Origin: Lentzea albidocapillata
GTDB taxonomy: Bacteria; Actinomycetota; Actinomycetes; Mycobacteriales; Pseudonocardiaceae
Assembly: GCF_000719115.1 (NCBI RefSeq)
Contig: NZ_JOEA01000013.1
Span: 186,001 to 250,000 of the forward strand
DNA length: 64,000 nucleotides
Direction of reading: 5' to 3'
In this document: positions 55,410-63,322 of the stretch, one piece after another
How the letters are laid out: each line of letters starts with the position of its first letter
Position numbering within the stretch: the first letter of the stretch is position 1
Made by a program: the position numbers and the translations under genes
The notes under the pieces: model-generated
What the model saw: the letters and a program-made list of their open reading frames with translations, nothing else
Database searches by the model: none
What the model was told of the DNA's origin: nothing

Positions 55410-58400
55410 CCCACCGGTCCGCTGGCGGGAGCTGGAACGGGCGCTGTCCGGCAAGCCCTACGAGCAGAAACCCGACGGCGGCGACGGTCCGGGGTGGGGA
55501 AGACACCGCGACCGCTACGCCGCCCCACCGGGTTTCGCGCTGCACGCGGACGAGATGGCGGCCACCCGCAAGCGCGTCCCGTACGCGGAGCTGCACTGCC
55601 ACTCCAACTTCAGCTGGCTCGACGGCGCGAGCCACCCCGAGGAACTGGTCGAGGAGGCGCAGCGGCTCAAGCTCGACGCCATCGCGATCACCGACCACGA
55701 CGGCATGTACGGCGTCGTGCGGTTCGCCGAGGCGGCCAAGGAACTGGGCATGCACACGGTGTTCGGTGCCGAGCTGAGCATCGGACTGAGCAGGCCCGCC
55801 AACGGCGAGCCGGATCCCGAGGGCGACCACCTGCTTCTCCTGGCACGCCAACAGGACGGCTATCACGCGCTGTGCCGCACGCTCACCACCGGACACCTCG
55901 ACGACAACGCCGAGAAGGGCAAGCCCGTCTACGACATCGACCAGATCGTCGCCGACACCAAGGGTGACGTCGTGGTTCTCACGGGCTGCCGCAAGGGAAC
56001 CGTGCGCCGGGCGCTGGTGAGAGAAGGCCCGGAGGCGGCGTTCGAGGAGATCGTCCGGCTCACCGACCTGTTCGGCAAGGGACGTGTCCACGTCGAGCTG
56101 ACCGACCACGGCCTGCCCGAGGACAGCCGGCGCAACGACATCCTCAACGCGATGGCGCAGAAGCTGCAACTCCCTGTCGTGGCAACGAATGCGGTGCACT
56201 ACGCGACCCCGAGCCGCGGCAGGCTGGCCGCCGCGATGGCCGCCGTGCGCGCACGAAGCAGCCTCGACGACATGGCAGGCTGGCTGCCGCCGTCACCCGC
56301 CGCGTTCCTGCGCAGCGGCGAGGAGATGTTCCACCGGTTCCGCCGATTCCCCGGCGCCGTGCACAACGCCGCGTTGCTCGGCATGCAACTGGCGTTCGAC
56401 CTGCGGCTGGTCGCGCCGAAGCTGCCGCCGTTCGACGTGCCGCGCGGCCACACCGAGATCACCTGGCTGCGCGAGCTCACCTACGAGGGCGCGCGGCAGC
56501 GGTACCCCGACGGCGACGAGAAGGCGTTCCGCCAGATCGAGCACGAACTGAGGATCATCGAACAGCTCGGCTTCCCCGGCTACTTCCTCGTCGTGCACGA
56601 CATCGTGGACTTCTGCAAGCGCAACGACATCCTCTGCCAGGGCAGGGGCAGCGCGGCGAACTCCGCGGTGTGCTTCGCGCTCGGCATCACCAACGTCGAC
56701 GCGGTCCGCTTCGACCTGCTCTTCGAACGGTTCCTCGCCCCCGCCCGCGACGGCCCTCCCGACATCGACGTCGACATCGAGTCCGACCGGCGCGAAGAGG
56801 TCATCCAGCACGTCTACGCGAAGTACGGCCGCAGGCATGCGGCGCAGGTCGCGAACGTCATCACCTACCGAGCCCGTTCCGCGGTGCGCGACATGGCCCG
56901 CGCGCTCGGCCACTCGCCGGGCCAGCAGGACGCGTGGAGCAAGCAGATAGACAGGTGGGGGCCGCTCGGCACCACCACCGACGACTGCGACATCCCGCGG
57001 GACGTGCTGGAACTGTCCGCGCAGCTGGAGAACTTCCCGCGCCACCTCGGCATCCACTCCGGCGGCATGGTGATCTGCGACCGCGCCGTCAGCGAGGTGT
57101 GCCCGGTGGAGAAGGCGCGCATGGACAAGCGCACGGTCCTGCAGTGGGACAAGGACGACTGCGCGTCCATCGGCCTGGTGAAGTTCGACCTGCTCGGCCT
57201 CGGCATGCTCTCCGCGCTGCACTACGCGATCGACCTCGTCCGCGACCACGAGGGCGTCGACGTCGACATCGGCCGGCTCGATCTCAACGACCAGCGCGTC
57301 TACGAGATGTTGCAGAAGGCCGACTCGGTCGGCGTCTTCCAGGTGGAGAGCCGCGCGCAGATGGCGACGTTGCCGCGCCTGAAACCGCGCGAGTTCTACG
57401 ACCTGGTCGTCGAGGTCGCGCTGATCAGGCCGGGCCCGATCCAGGGTGGCTCGGTGCACCCGTACATCCGGCGCCGCAACAAGCAGGAGGAGTGGGACTA
57501 CGACCACCCGTTGCTGGAGAACGCGCTCAAGAAGACCTACGGCGTGCCGTTGTTCCAGGAACAGCTCATGCAGATCGCGGTCGACGTGGCCGGCTTCACC
57601 GCCGCCGAGGCCGACGAACTGCGCCGCGCGATGGGCGCCAAGCGTTCGACCGCCCGCATGGAACGCCTGCGCGACCGCTTCTACGAGGGCTGCGCCGCCC
57701 AGGGCATCAACGAGGAGCTGGCCGGCCGCATCTACGCGAAACTGCTGGCGTTCGCCAACTTCGGCTTCCCCGAGTCGCACGCCCTGTCGTTCGCGCATCT
57801 GGTGTTCGTGAGCGCGTGGTTCAAGCTCTACCACCCGGCGGCGTTCTGCGCGGCCCTGCTCAGAGCCCAGCCGATGGGCTTCTACTCGCCGCAGTCGCTG
57901 GTGATCGACGCTCGCCGCCACGGCGTGACGGCACACGGTCCGTGCGTGAACAGGTCGCTTCCCTGGGCGGGCCTGGAACCGTTCGAGGGCAGGAACGCCG
58001 TCCGCATCGGCCTGTCCGCCGTACGCGGCATCGGCGACGCGGACGCCGAGCGGATCGTTGCCGCACAACCGTTCCGCGACATGGAGGACTTCGGCACCCG
58101 AGTGCAGCTCACCGCGGCCCAGGTGGAGGCTCTCGCCACGGCGGGCGCCTTCTCCTGCTTCGGCCTGGAACGCCGCGAGGCGCTCTGGGCGGCCGGCGCG
58201 GTGGCCGCGATCCGGTCCGATCGCCTGCCCGGCACCGTGGTCGGCGTCGACGCACCCGCGTTGCCGGGCATGGACGACGTCGAACTGGCGGTGGCGGACG
58301 TCTGGGCCACGGGCCTGTCCCCGGACAGCTTCCCCACCCAGTTCGTCAGGTCCACTTTGGACTCGATGGGTGCGCTGCCGGTGGACGCACTCGCCTCGGC

Positions 58401-58683
58401 CGAACCCGGCACGCGGGTGCTGATCGGCGGCGCGGTGACACACCGGCAACGGCCGGCGACGGCGGGTGGCGTCACGTTCCTCAACATCGAGGACGAGACG
58501 GGGATGGTGAACGTCGTGTGCTCGCCGGGATTGTGGGCCCGGTACCGGCGGGTGGCGCGCGGCAGTGGCGCGATGCTCGTGCGGGGCGTGGTGGAGTCGG
58601 CCGACGGCGTGGTCAGCCTGCTGGCGGACCGGTTGCAGCACCTGGACCTGCGGATCCCGTCGAAGTCACGGGACTTCCGCTGA
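55396..58683 (+). CDS. dnaE2: Error-prone DNA polymerase III alpha subunit
   Basis: 1095 residues. PHP domain (YAELHCHSNFSWLDGASHPEEL, ITDHDGMYG), polymerase palm with catalytic D456 and D458 in PDIDVDIE, fingers, and a C-terminal OB domain (GGVTFLNIEDETGMVNVV). N-terminus MGWNNPPVRWRELE and length are as in DnaE2, not DnaE1. Performs damage-induced mutagenic synthesis with ImuA' and ImuB; here all three are in one SOS-controlled unit. Confidence 0.96.
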   Translation: MGWNNPPVRWRELERALSGKPYEQKPDGGDGPGWGRHRDRYAAPPGFALHADEMAATRKRVPYAELHCHSNFSWLDGASHPEELVEEAQRLKLDAIAITDHDGMYGVVRFAEAAKELGMHTVFGAELSIGLSRPANGEPDPEGDHLLLLARQQDGYHALCRTLTTGHLDDNAEKGKPVYDIDQIVADTKGDVVVLTGCRKGTVRRALVREGPEAAFEEIVRLTDLFGKGRVHVELTDHGLPEDSRRNDILNAMAQKLQLPVVATNAVHYATPSRGRLAAAMAAVRARSSLDDMAGWLPPSPAAFLRSGEEMFHRFRRFPGAVHNAALLGMQLAFDLRLVAPKLPPFDVPRGHTEITWLRELTYEGARQRYPDGDEKAFRQIEHELRIIEQLGFPGYFLVVHDIVDFCKRNDILCQGRGSAANSAVCFALGITNVDAVRFDLLFERFLAPARDGPPDIDVDIESDRREEVIQHVYAKYGRRHAAQVANVITYRARSAVRDMARALGHSPGQQDAWSKQIDRWGPLGTTTDDCDIPRDVLELSAQLENFPRHLGIHSGGMVICDRAVSEVCPVEKARMDKRTVLQWDKDDCASIGLVKFDLLGLGMLSALHYAIDLVRDHEGVDVDIGRLDLNDQRVYEMLQKADSVGVFQVESRAQMATLPRLKPREFYDLVVEVALIRPGPIQGGSVHPYIRRRNKQEEWDYDHPLLENALKKTYGVPLFQEQLMQIAVDVAGFTAAEADELRRAMGAKRSTARMERLRDRFYEGCAAQGINEELAGRIYAKLLAFANFGFPESHALSFAHLVFVSAWFKLYHPAAFCAALLRAQPMGFYSPQSLVIDARRHGVTAHGPCVNRSLPWAGLEPFEGRNAVRIGLSAVRGIGDADAERIVAAQPFRDMEDFGTRVQLTAAQVEALATAGAFSCFGLERREALWAAGAVAAIRSDRLPGTVVGVDAPALPGMDDVELAVADVWATGLSPDSFPTQFVRSTLDSMGALPVDALASAEPGTRVLIGGAVTHRQRPATAGGVTFLNIEDETGMVNVVCSPGLWARYRRVARGSGAMLVRGVVESADGVVSLLADRLQHLDLRIPSKSRDFR

Positions 58684-58695
58684 CGCCCGTGGAGA

Positions 58696-59367
58696 TCAGC
58701 AGCCTGGATCGGTGATGGTCTCGTACCAGAGCGAGCCGGGGAAGACGGCTTGGAGCTGCTCGTCGATCCGCTCCACCTGCTGCAGGACGATCCACACGCA
58801 CTCCCGGAGGCGGGCCCAGAACGCCTCCAGTTCCTCGATCGGTGCATTGAAGGCGGGCTCTTCCAGCGTTGTCATGACTTGCGCCGCCGCGCGCCACCGC
58901 CAGGAGACCTCGACCAGTTGGGCCACCGACGAATTGATGAAGTCCACCGAGGGGTGGTACAGGTGAGGGCGGTACGGTCGCAGGTCACGATGGATGTCCT
59001 CGACAGTCATCGGTCTTTTGCGGATCGCCAGAACTCTGCCGTCGCCGGCCACCGCGCCCATCCGCGGGGTGCCCTCCCACGATCCCCATCCGCCCAGCAG
59101 GTAGAGCCGGTCCTCGGGGGTGATCATGAGGCTTTCGAACGGGCCCGCGACGTTGGGCACGAGCACCGGTTCGGTCGCGGCTTGGAAATCGGGTGTCTTG
59201 ACCCCGTCGTTCGGCAGCCCCCACCGCGACAGTGCGTCGAGATCGCGTTCCGGCAGCCGCCACTCGCGCAGCACCTGCTCGGACGGGCACGTCCGAGCGC
59301 CGACGTCGACGATCGAGTCCAGTGGTGCTGTCAGCACTTGGACGAGCCGCTCTTTCCCCAGAGACAC
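58696..59367 (-). CDS. SUKH-family (SUKH-4-like) protein
   Basis: 223 residues from GTG 59367; the frame continues upstream but would run through the tRNA-Asn gene. Features of SUKH folds: LREWRLPERDLDALSRWGLP near the start, LYLLGGWGSWEG strand-turn, VAGDGRVLAIRKRP, then VDFINSSVAQLVEVSWRW, the conserved N-S-S helix. SUKH proteins often serve as immunity to secreted toxins; no toxin gene is adjacent. Moderate certainty on family. Confidence 0.6.
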   Translation of the reverse strand: MSLGKERLVQVLTAPLDSIVDVGARTCPSEQVLREWRLPERDLDALSRWGLPNDGVKTPDFQAATEPVLVPNVAGPFESLMITPEDRLYLLGGWGSWEGTPRMGAVAGDGRVLAIRKRPMTVEDIHRDLRPYRPHLYHPSVDFINSSVAQLVEVSWRWRAAAQVMTTLEEPAFNAPIEELEAFWARLRECVWIVLQQVERIDEQLQAVFPGSLWYETITDPGC

Positions 59368-59382
59368 GGGGTTGGAGCGTAG

Positions 59383-59454
59383 TTCCCCTGCCAGGATTCG
59401 AACCTGGTCCTCCCGCGTAACAGTCGGGCGTGCCGCCGCCAGCACTTCAGAGGA
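59383..59454 (-). tRNA. tRNA-Asn (GTT), divergent sequence
   Basis: 72-nt cloverleaf on the minus strand: acceptor TCCTCTG with CAGGGGA (one U-G), D stem GTGC/GCAC, anticodon loop CTGTTAC (anticodon GTT), T arm CCAGG-TTCGAAT-CCTGG. Anticodon stem CCCGA/GCGGG has an A-G mismatch next to the loop and the variable loop is 4 nt. CCA is not encoded. Probably a secondary or decaying tRNA. Confidence 0.7.
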
Positions 59455-59499
59455 CTGGAACAACCATCACTGCGTGGCTCCCCGAAAGGCGCCTTTCCG

Positions 59500-59571
59500 T
59501 CGGATGCCCGCGAGTCGAACGCGGTGTGTCCTCATCCCAAATGAGGTGGGTTGCCGTCTCCCTCGCACCCG
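59500..59571 (-). tRNA. tRNA-Pro (TGG)
   Basis: 72-nt cloverleaf: acceptor CGGGTGC/GCATCCG (one G-U), short 3-bp D stem GGG/CCC, anticodon stem CCTCA/TGAGG with loop TTTGGGA (anticodon TGG), T arm CCGCG-TTCGACT-CGCGG, discriminator A. C1-G72 is a Pro identity feature. Only 4 nt separate it from tRNA-Arg; CCA not encoded. Confidence 0.75.
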
Positions 59572-59575
59572 TGAG

Positions 59576-59647
59576 TACCCCTGCCAGGAGTCGAACCTGA
59601 ATCTCGGCGTTCGTAGCGCCGCACTCTCTCCATTGAGCTACAAGGGC
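59576..59647 (-). tRNA. tRNA-Arg (ACG)
   Basis: 72-nt cloverleaf: acceptor GCCCTTG/CAGGGGT (G1-U72 and one more G-U), classical TAGCTC D-arm start, D loop with GG, anticodon stem CGGCG/CGCCG with loop CTACGAA (anticodon ACG), T arm TCAGG-TTCGACT-CCTGG. First of the three tRNAs in transcription order. CCA not encoded. Confidence 0.82.
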
Positions 59648-59674
59648 AAGAATTAAATGCATGACAAACAAAGA

Positions 59675-59708
59675 GAGCCGCCCTTGTCGGTTTCCCGATG
59701 GGCGGCTC
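59675..59708 (-). terminator. Strong hairpin with T-rich tail upstream of the tRNA array
   Basis: On the minus strand GAGCCGCCC (59708-59700) pairs with GGGCGGCTC (59683-59675), with an inner TCGG/CCGA extension, followed by TCTTTGTTTG. It would stop minus-strand transcription ~28 bp before tRNA-Arg, either a terminator of the unit to the right or an attenuator. Confidence 0.65.
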
Positions 59709-59734
59709 CCTGAATGGCCTTGATGCTCATGCCA

Positions 59735-59845
59735 CTACAAGGAGCTCACCTGCGAAAACGGTCGCGAGGAGCCGGGGCGTCGTGAGGAGCGCACGCAGGT
59801 GACGGCGCTGCTGAACCGCCGCTCCTGACTCTGCAAGCTCGCCAT
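59735..59845 (-). CDS. Possible 36-codon leader-like ORF
   Basis: ATG 59845 preceded by AAGGGGAACG; the peptide is Ser/Arg-rich with no recognised feature. A 9-bp inverted repeat (TCACCTGCG at 59746-59754, complement 59794-59802) lies inside it. The 267-bp gap 59648-59914 holds this and the hairpin at 59675-59708 and nothing else evident. Could be non-coding RNA instead. Confidence 0.3.
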   Translation of the reverse strand: MASLQSQERRFSSAVTCVRSSRRPGSSRPFSQVSSL

Positions 59846-59914
59846 GACGTTCCCCTTGGACTCGGTGTGTGGCACAAGTATTGCGGCGGGCACTGCCTGC
59901 CGTCAATCAATTTC

Positions 59915-60478
59915 TTAAACGCGGTCGTAAGTCATGAACGAAACTCCGCTCTCGAACAGTCGCGCATCCGTGCGCTGGAACTTCCTGATGTCGGCTTTCC
60001 CGTCGAACAGCGGGATACCTCGCCCGAACACCACGGGGTGGATCTTGAGCAGCAGCCGGTCGATCTCGGGCAGCAGTTCGGCGGCCAGTTTGCCGCCGCC
60101 GCACAGCCAGACGTCGAGGCCGTCCTCCGCCTTGAGTGACCGGACGCGGCCGATGGCATCGGAGCTGATCACCTCGACATCGGACGGGGTGCCGGTCACC
60201 TGGGTGGACACGACGAACTGGCGCAGGTGCGCGTAGGGCGAGGCCAGGCCGCCGGGGACCTGGTAGGTGTGGCGGCCCATCAGGACGGTGTCGAAGTGCT
60301 GGTTGGGCGCGTCCGTCAGGCCGAACGGCTCGCGGAACTGGGTGGGCAGCGTCTCCGGGTAGTGCGCGTTGATGCCGGCCATGTGGTCGCCTTCGAAGAT
60401 GAACCCGTCGTAGGTCCCGTCCTCGGCCGCGATGAACCCGTCGAGCGTGACGGCGACGTAGTACACGAGCTTTCGCAT
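59915..60478 (-). CDS. Dihydrofolate-reductase-like (RibD C-terminal) protein
   Basis: 187 residues from ATG 60478, with AGGGGG upstream. Starts KLVYYVAVTLDGFIAAEDG as RibD_C/DHFR-like reductases do; VLMGRHTY, then VWLCGGGKLAAELLPEIDRLLLKIHPVVFGRGIPLF are the NADPH-binding blocks. An accessory reductase of unknown substrate. Divergent from a TetR gene which probably represses it. Confidence 0.88.
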   Translation of the reverse strand: MRKLVYYVAVTLDGFIAAEDGTYDGFIFEGDHMAGINAHYPETLPTQFREPFGLTDAPNQHFDTVLMGRHTYQVPGGLASPYAHLRQFVVSTQVTGTPSDVEVISSDAIGRVRSLKAEDGLDVWLCGGGKLAAELLPEIDRLLLKIHPVVFGRGIPLFDGKADIRKFQRTDARLFESGVSFMTYDRV

Positions 60479-60512
60479 AACAGACCCCCTGAGCTGTCGT
60501 TGAACCACGACA

Positions 60513-60534
60513 ACTGTAGTACTATGACTGTAGT
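60513..60534. promoter_or_regulatory. Probable TetR operator: paired ACTGTAGT
   Basis: ACTGTAGT at 60513-60520 and 60527-60534, each with ACT/AGT dyad symmetry, within the 74-bp gap between divergent reductase and TetR genes. TACTAT between them may serve as a -10. Confidence 0.55.
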
Positions 60535-60552
60535 GGTTGTCAAGGAGGCGGC

Positions 60553-61122
60553 GTGGTCCGGAACGAGGCACGGCGAACTGCTCTGTTGGACGCGGCGATC
60601 GACGTCCTGGCGCAGGAGGGTGCGCGGGGGCTGACCTACCGCGCGATCGACGCGAAGGCGGAGGTGCCGGCGGGCACGGCGTCGAACTACTTCGCGAACC
60701 GCGACGAACTGATGTCGAACGTCATGACGCGGGTGCACGAGAGGCTCATGCCGTCCGACGAGTCGGTCGCGGAGTCGCTCGCGTTGCCGCGCGACAGGTC
60801 GCTGACGGTGAAGTTCATGCACGACATCATCAAGCGGGCGGACGCCGACAAGGCCTGCTACCTCGCGATGATGGAGCTGCGGCTGGAGGCCACGAGAAGG
60901 CCGGAGATCCGCAAGGCGCTCACGAAGACGATCGCCGACAACATCGAAGCCAACGTCGCGTTCAACGAGGAGTCGGAGCTGCCGGGCGACCGGATGACCG
61001 TCGTCTCGCTGTACTTCGCGATGACGGGGCTGATCTACGAACGGCTGACGCTGCCGGACGTGGTGGCCACCATGGACCTCGACGAACTGGTCGAGGTCAT
61101 GGTGAACCGCGCTATCGGCTGA
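60553..61122 (+). CDS. TetR-family transcriptional regulator
   Basis: 189 residues, GTG start with AAGGAGG upstream. HTH ~8-52 (ALLDAAIDVLAQEGARGLTYRAIDAKAEVPAGTASNYFANRDEL), then an all-helical ligand domain. Likely represses itself and the divergent RibD-like gene through the ACTGTAGT sites. The 3' end overlaps the DUF3017 gene by 11 bp. Confidence 0.93.
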   Translation: MVRNEARRTALLDAAIDVLAQEGARGLTYRAIDAKAEVPAGTASNYFANRDELMSNVMTRVHERLMPSDESVAESLALPRDRSLTVKFMHDIIKRADADKACYLAMMELRLEATRRPEIRKALTKTIADNIEANVAFNEESELPGDRMTVVSLYFAMTGLIYERLTLPDVVATMDLDELVEVMVNRAIG

Positions 61123-61405
61123 GCGGGCCGCCAGTGATCGTCAGTGCGACGGCGATCACCACGACGCCCAGCGTCGAGTACAGGAACGCGTCCATGCCAC
61201 GGCCGCGGATCTTGATCAGACCCGCCTGCTCGTCGGTCACGAGGATCCGCAGCACGGCCGCGACCAGCAGCGACACGCCGAGCAGTACGGCGCCCTGCCG
61301 CCAGTGGTACTGGAAGATCCGCACCAGCCCGAGCGCGCCGACCCCGAGCACCAGCGCGAACGGCAGGTGCTTCGCGGGGCCGGAACGCCAGCGCTGTTCG
61401 GACAT
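61112..61405 (-). CDS. DUF3017 membrane protein
   Basis: 97 residues from ATG 61405, 13 bp after the folD stop; an ATG at 61432 would overlap folD. Three hydrophobic helices. Conserved neighbour of folD (Rv3355c beside Rv3356c in M. tuberculosis). Function unknown. Confidence 0.82.
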   Translation of the reverse strand: MSEQRWRSGPAKHLPFALVLGVGALGLVRIFQYHWRQGAVLLGVSLLVAAVLRILVTDEQAGLIKIRGRGMDAFLYSTLGVVVIAVALTITGGPLSR

Positions 61406-61418
61406 GAGCGCCTCGGCG

Positions 61419-62267
61419 TCAGACCGCTGCATGAGCGCGCTCGGCGGCTTCGACGGTGTTGGTCAGCAGCATCGCGACCGTCATCGGGCCCGCGCCACCG
61501 GGGATCGGGGCGAGCCAGCCGGCGACCTCGCGGACCTCGGGGGCCACGTCGCCGACCAGGCCGGCCTCGGTGCGGGTGATGCCGACGTCGACCACGGCCG
61601 CGCCCGGCTTGACCATGTCCGCGGTGATCAGGCCCGGGCTGCCGGCGCCGGCGATCACGATGTCCGCCCGGCGCACCTCCGCCGCGAGGTCCTTGGTGCC
61701 GGTGTGGCACAGCGTCACGGTGGCGTTCTCGGAGCGGCGGGTCAGCAGCAGGCCGATCGGGCGGCCCACGGTGACGCCGCGGCCGATCACGGTGACGTTC
61801 GCGCCCGCGATCGGCACGTCGTAGCGGCGCAGCAGCTCCACGATGCCGCGCGGCGTGGCGGGCAGCGCGGCTTCCTCGCCGAGCACCAGCTTGCCGAGGT
61901 TGACGGGGTGCAGGCCGTCGCCGTCCTTGGCCGGGTCGATGCGCTCCAGGATCGCGTTCGCGTTCAGGTGCTTCGGCAGTGGCAGCTGGACGATGTACGC
62001 GGTGACCTCGGGGTTCGCGTTCAGCTCGTCGATGACGGCTTCGAGCTCCTGCTGCGTGATCGTCTCCGGGAGGTCGCGCCGGATCGACTTGATGCCGACC
62101 TTCTCGCACGCCCGGTGCTTGCCCTTGACGTACGAGTGCGAGCCGGGGTCGTCGCCGACCAGCACGGTGGCCAGGCCCACGGAGCCGGGCAGCGCGGCGA
62201 CCCGCGCCTTCAGGTCCTCGAACAGCGCGTTCCGGGTTTCGTTGCCGTTGAGCAGCGTCGCAGTCAC
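61419..62267 (-). CDS. folD: Methylene-THF dehydrogenase/methenyl-THF cyclohydrolase
   Basis: 282 residues from GTG 62267. Substrate domain with catalytic Lys in [36 protein letters not shown], and NADP site [13 protein letters not shown]. Supplies 10-formyl-THF for PurN and PurH. The start overlaps the stop of the upstream transporter, so they are cotranscribed. Confidence 0.96.
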   Translation of the reverse strand: MTATLLNGNETRNALFEDLKARVAALPGSVGLATVLVGDDPGSHSYVKGKHRACEKVGIKSIRRDLPETITQQELEAVIDELNANPEVTAYIVQLPLPKHLNANAILERIDPAKDGDGLHPVNLGKLVLGEEAALPATPRGIVELLRRYDVPIAGANVTVIGRGVTVGRPIGLLLTRRSENATVTLCHTGTKDLAAEVRRADIVIAGAGSPGLITADMVKPGAAVVDVGITRTEAGLVGDVAPEVREVAGWLAPIPGGAGPMTVAMLLTNTVEAAERAHAAV

Positions 62268-63184
62268 GTCCTCATCTTCCCATTGGGCAGGGCCGCGACG
62301 CCCACCGACACCAGCGTCAGCACGACGCCGATCACCGTCGGCAACGCCAGGTACCCGCTCACCGCGTCGAGCAGCACGGCCCCGATGAGCTGGCCGCACA
62401 CCGCGCACAGCCCGACCATCAACACGCCGATGAACCGCACCGACATGATCGCGCCACCCACGCCCACGATGCCCAGCAACCCGCCGAGGTACAGCCACCA
62501 GGCAGAGGGGAACGCACCGGGCACGCCACTCCACGTCACGGCGTTGACCAGCAACAACGCCACCGTGCCGACGCTGAAGTTCACCAGGATCGTCGCCATC
62601 GAGTGGGCCGCGGCCTCGCGCACCAGCCCGTTCACCGCCTGCTGCCAGCCCATCAGCAGGCCCGAGATCAGCGGCAGCACCGCGAGCCACAACGCGCCGG
62701 GCGACGTGAACTGGTGCGACACGGCGATAGTGACCGCGATAACACCGACCGCCGCTCCGGCGACACGTGTCTTCGTAATCGGCTTCGACTCACCGGGACC
62801 GACCCCGAGGTTGTCCATGACCATGCTGCTCACGACCTGCCCGATCACGACCGCGACCGTGAACACCGCCACACCGATGGTCGCGACCGCGAGTCCCTGG
62901 GAGCCCACGAGCACCGCGCCGCTGATGCCGCCGATGCACTCCCACCAGCGGATGCGGCGGCGGCGCAACGCGTCCCGCAGTCGCACCAGGCCGTCCCGCC
63001 CGGACTGTCGCGTCAGGACCACCGCGAGCAGCACGAACCACCCTCCGGCGAAGGAGATCAACGCCGCCAGCAGTCCGTTGCCCAGTGATTGGGCGAGTGA
63101 TCCGTTGACGCGCGCCTGGACCGCGATCGCCACTCCGCCCGCCGCCGCCAGCAGACCGCCGGTCACCTGCGCGGACCGCGTCAC
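62264..63184 (-). CDS. DMT-family transporter, DUF606/YdcZ pair type
   Basis: 306 residues, GTG start, ten hydrophobic helices in two similar halves ([24 protein letters not shown] at the start; second half from [22 protein letters not shown] with the same N-G-x-L pattern). The N-G motif repeated in both halves marks the DUF606 fused form. Substrate unknown; coupled to folD. Confidence 0.88.
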   Translation of the reverse strand: MTRSAQVTGGLLAAAGGVAIAVQARVNGSLAQSLGNGLLAALISFAGGWFVLLAVVLTRQSGRDGLVRLRDALRRRRIRWWECIGGISGAVLVGSQGLAVATIGVAVFTVAVVIGQVVSSMVMDNLGVGPGESKPITKTRVAGAAVGVIAVTIAVSHQFTSPGALWLAVLPLISGLLMGWQQAVNGLVREAAAHSMATILVNFSVGTVALLLVNAVTWSGVPGAFPSAWWLYLGGLLGIVGVGGAIMSVRFIGVLMVGLCAVCGQLIGAVLLDAVSGYLALPTVIGVVLTLVSVGVAALPNGKMRT

Positions 63185-63322
63185 ATGCCCTCCAGACAGG
63201 TCAAAGGTGTTCTTGATCAGCTTTAACCTTGCACGTCCACCACGTTATGGTCGTGCCTCCACCGTTCGGCGCAGTGGCGGGGGACGTGTGCGATCCGGCG
63301 AGTTGCGGGGGAAGATGTTGGC

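Noticed and set aside
59385..59463. Upstream extension of the SUKH-like gene to 59463
   Set aside because: It would translate the tRNA-Asn gene; the GTG at 59367 is the first start clear of it.
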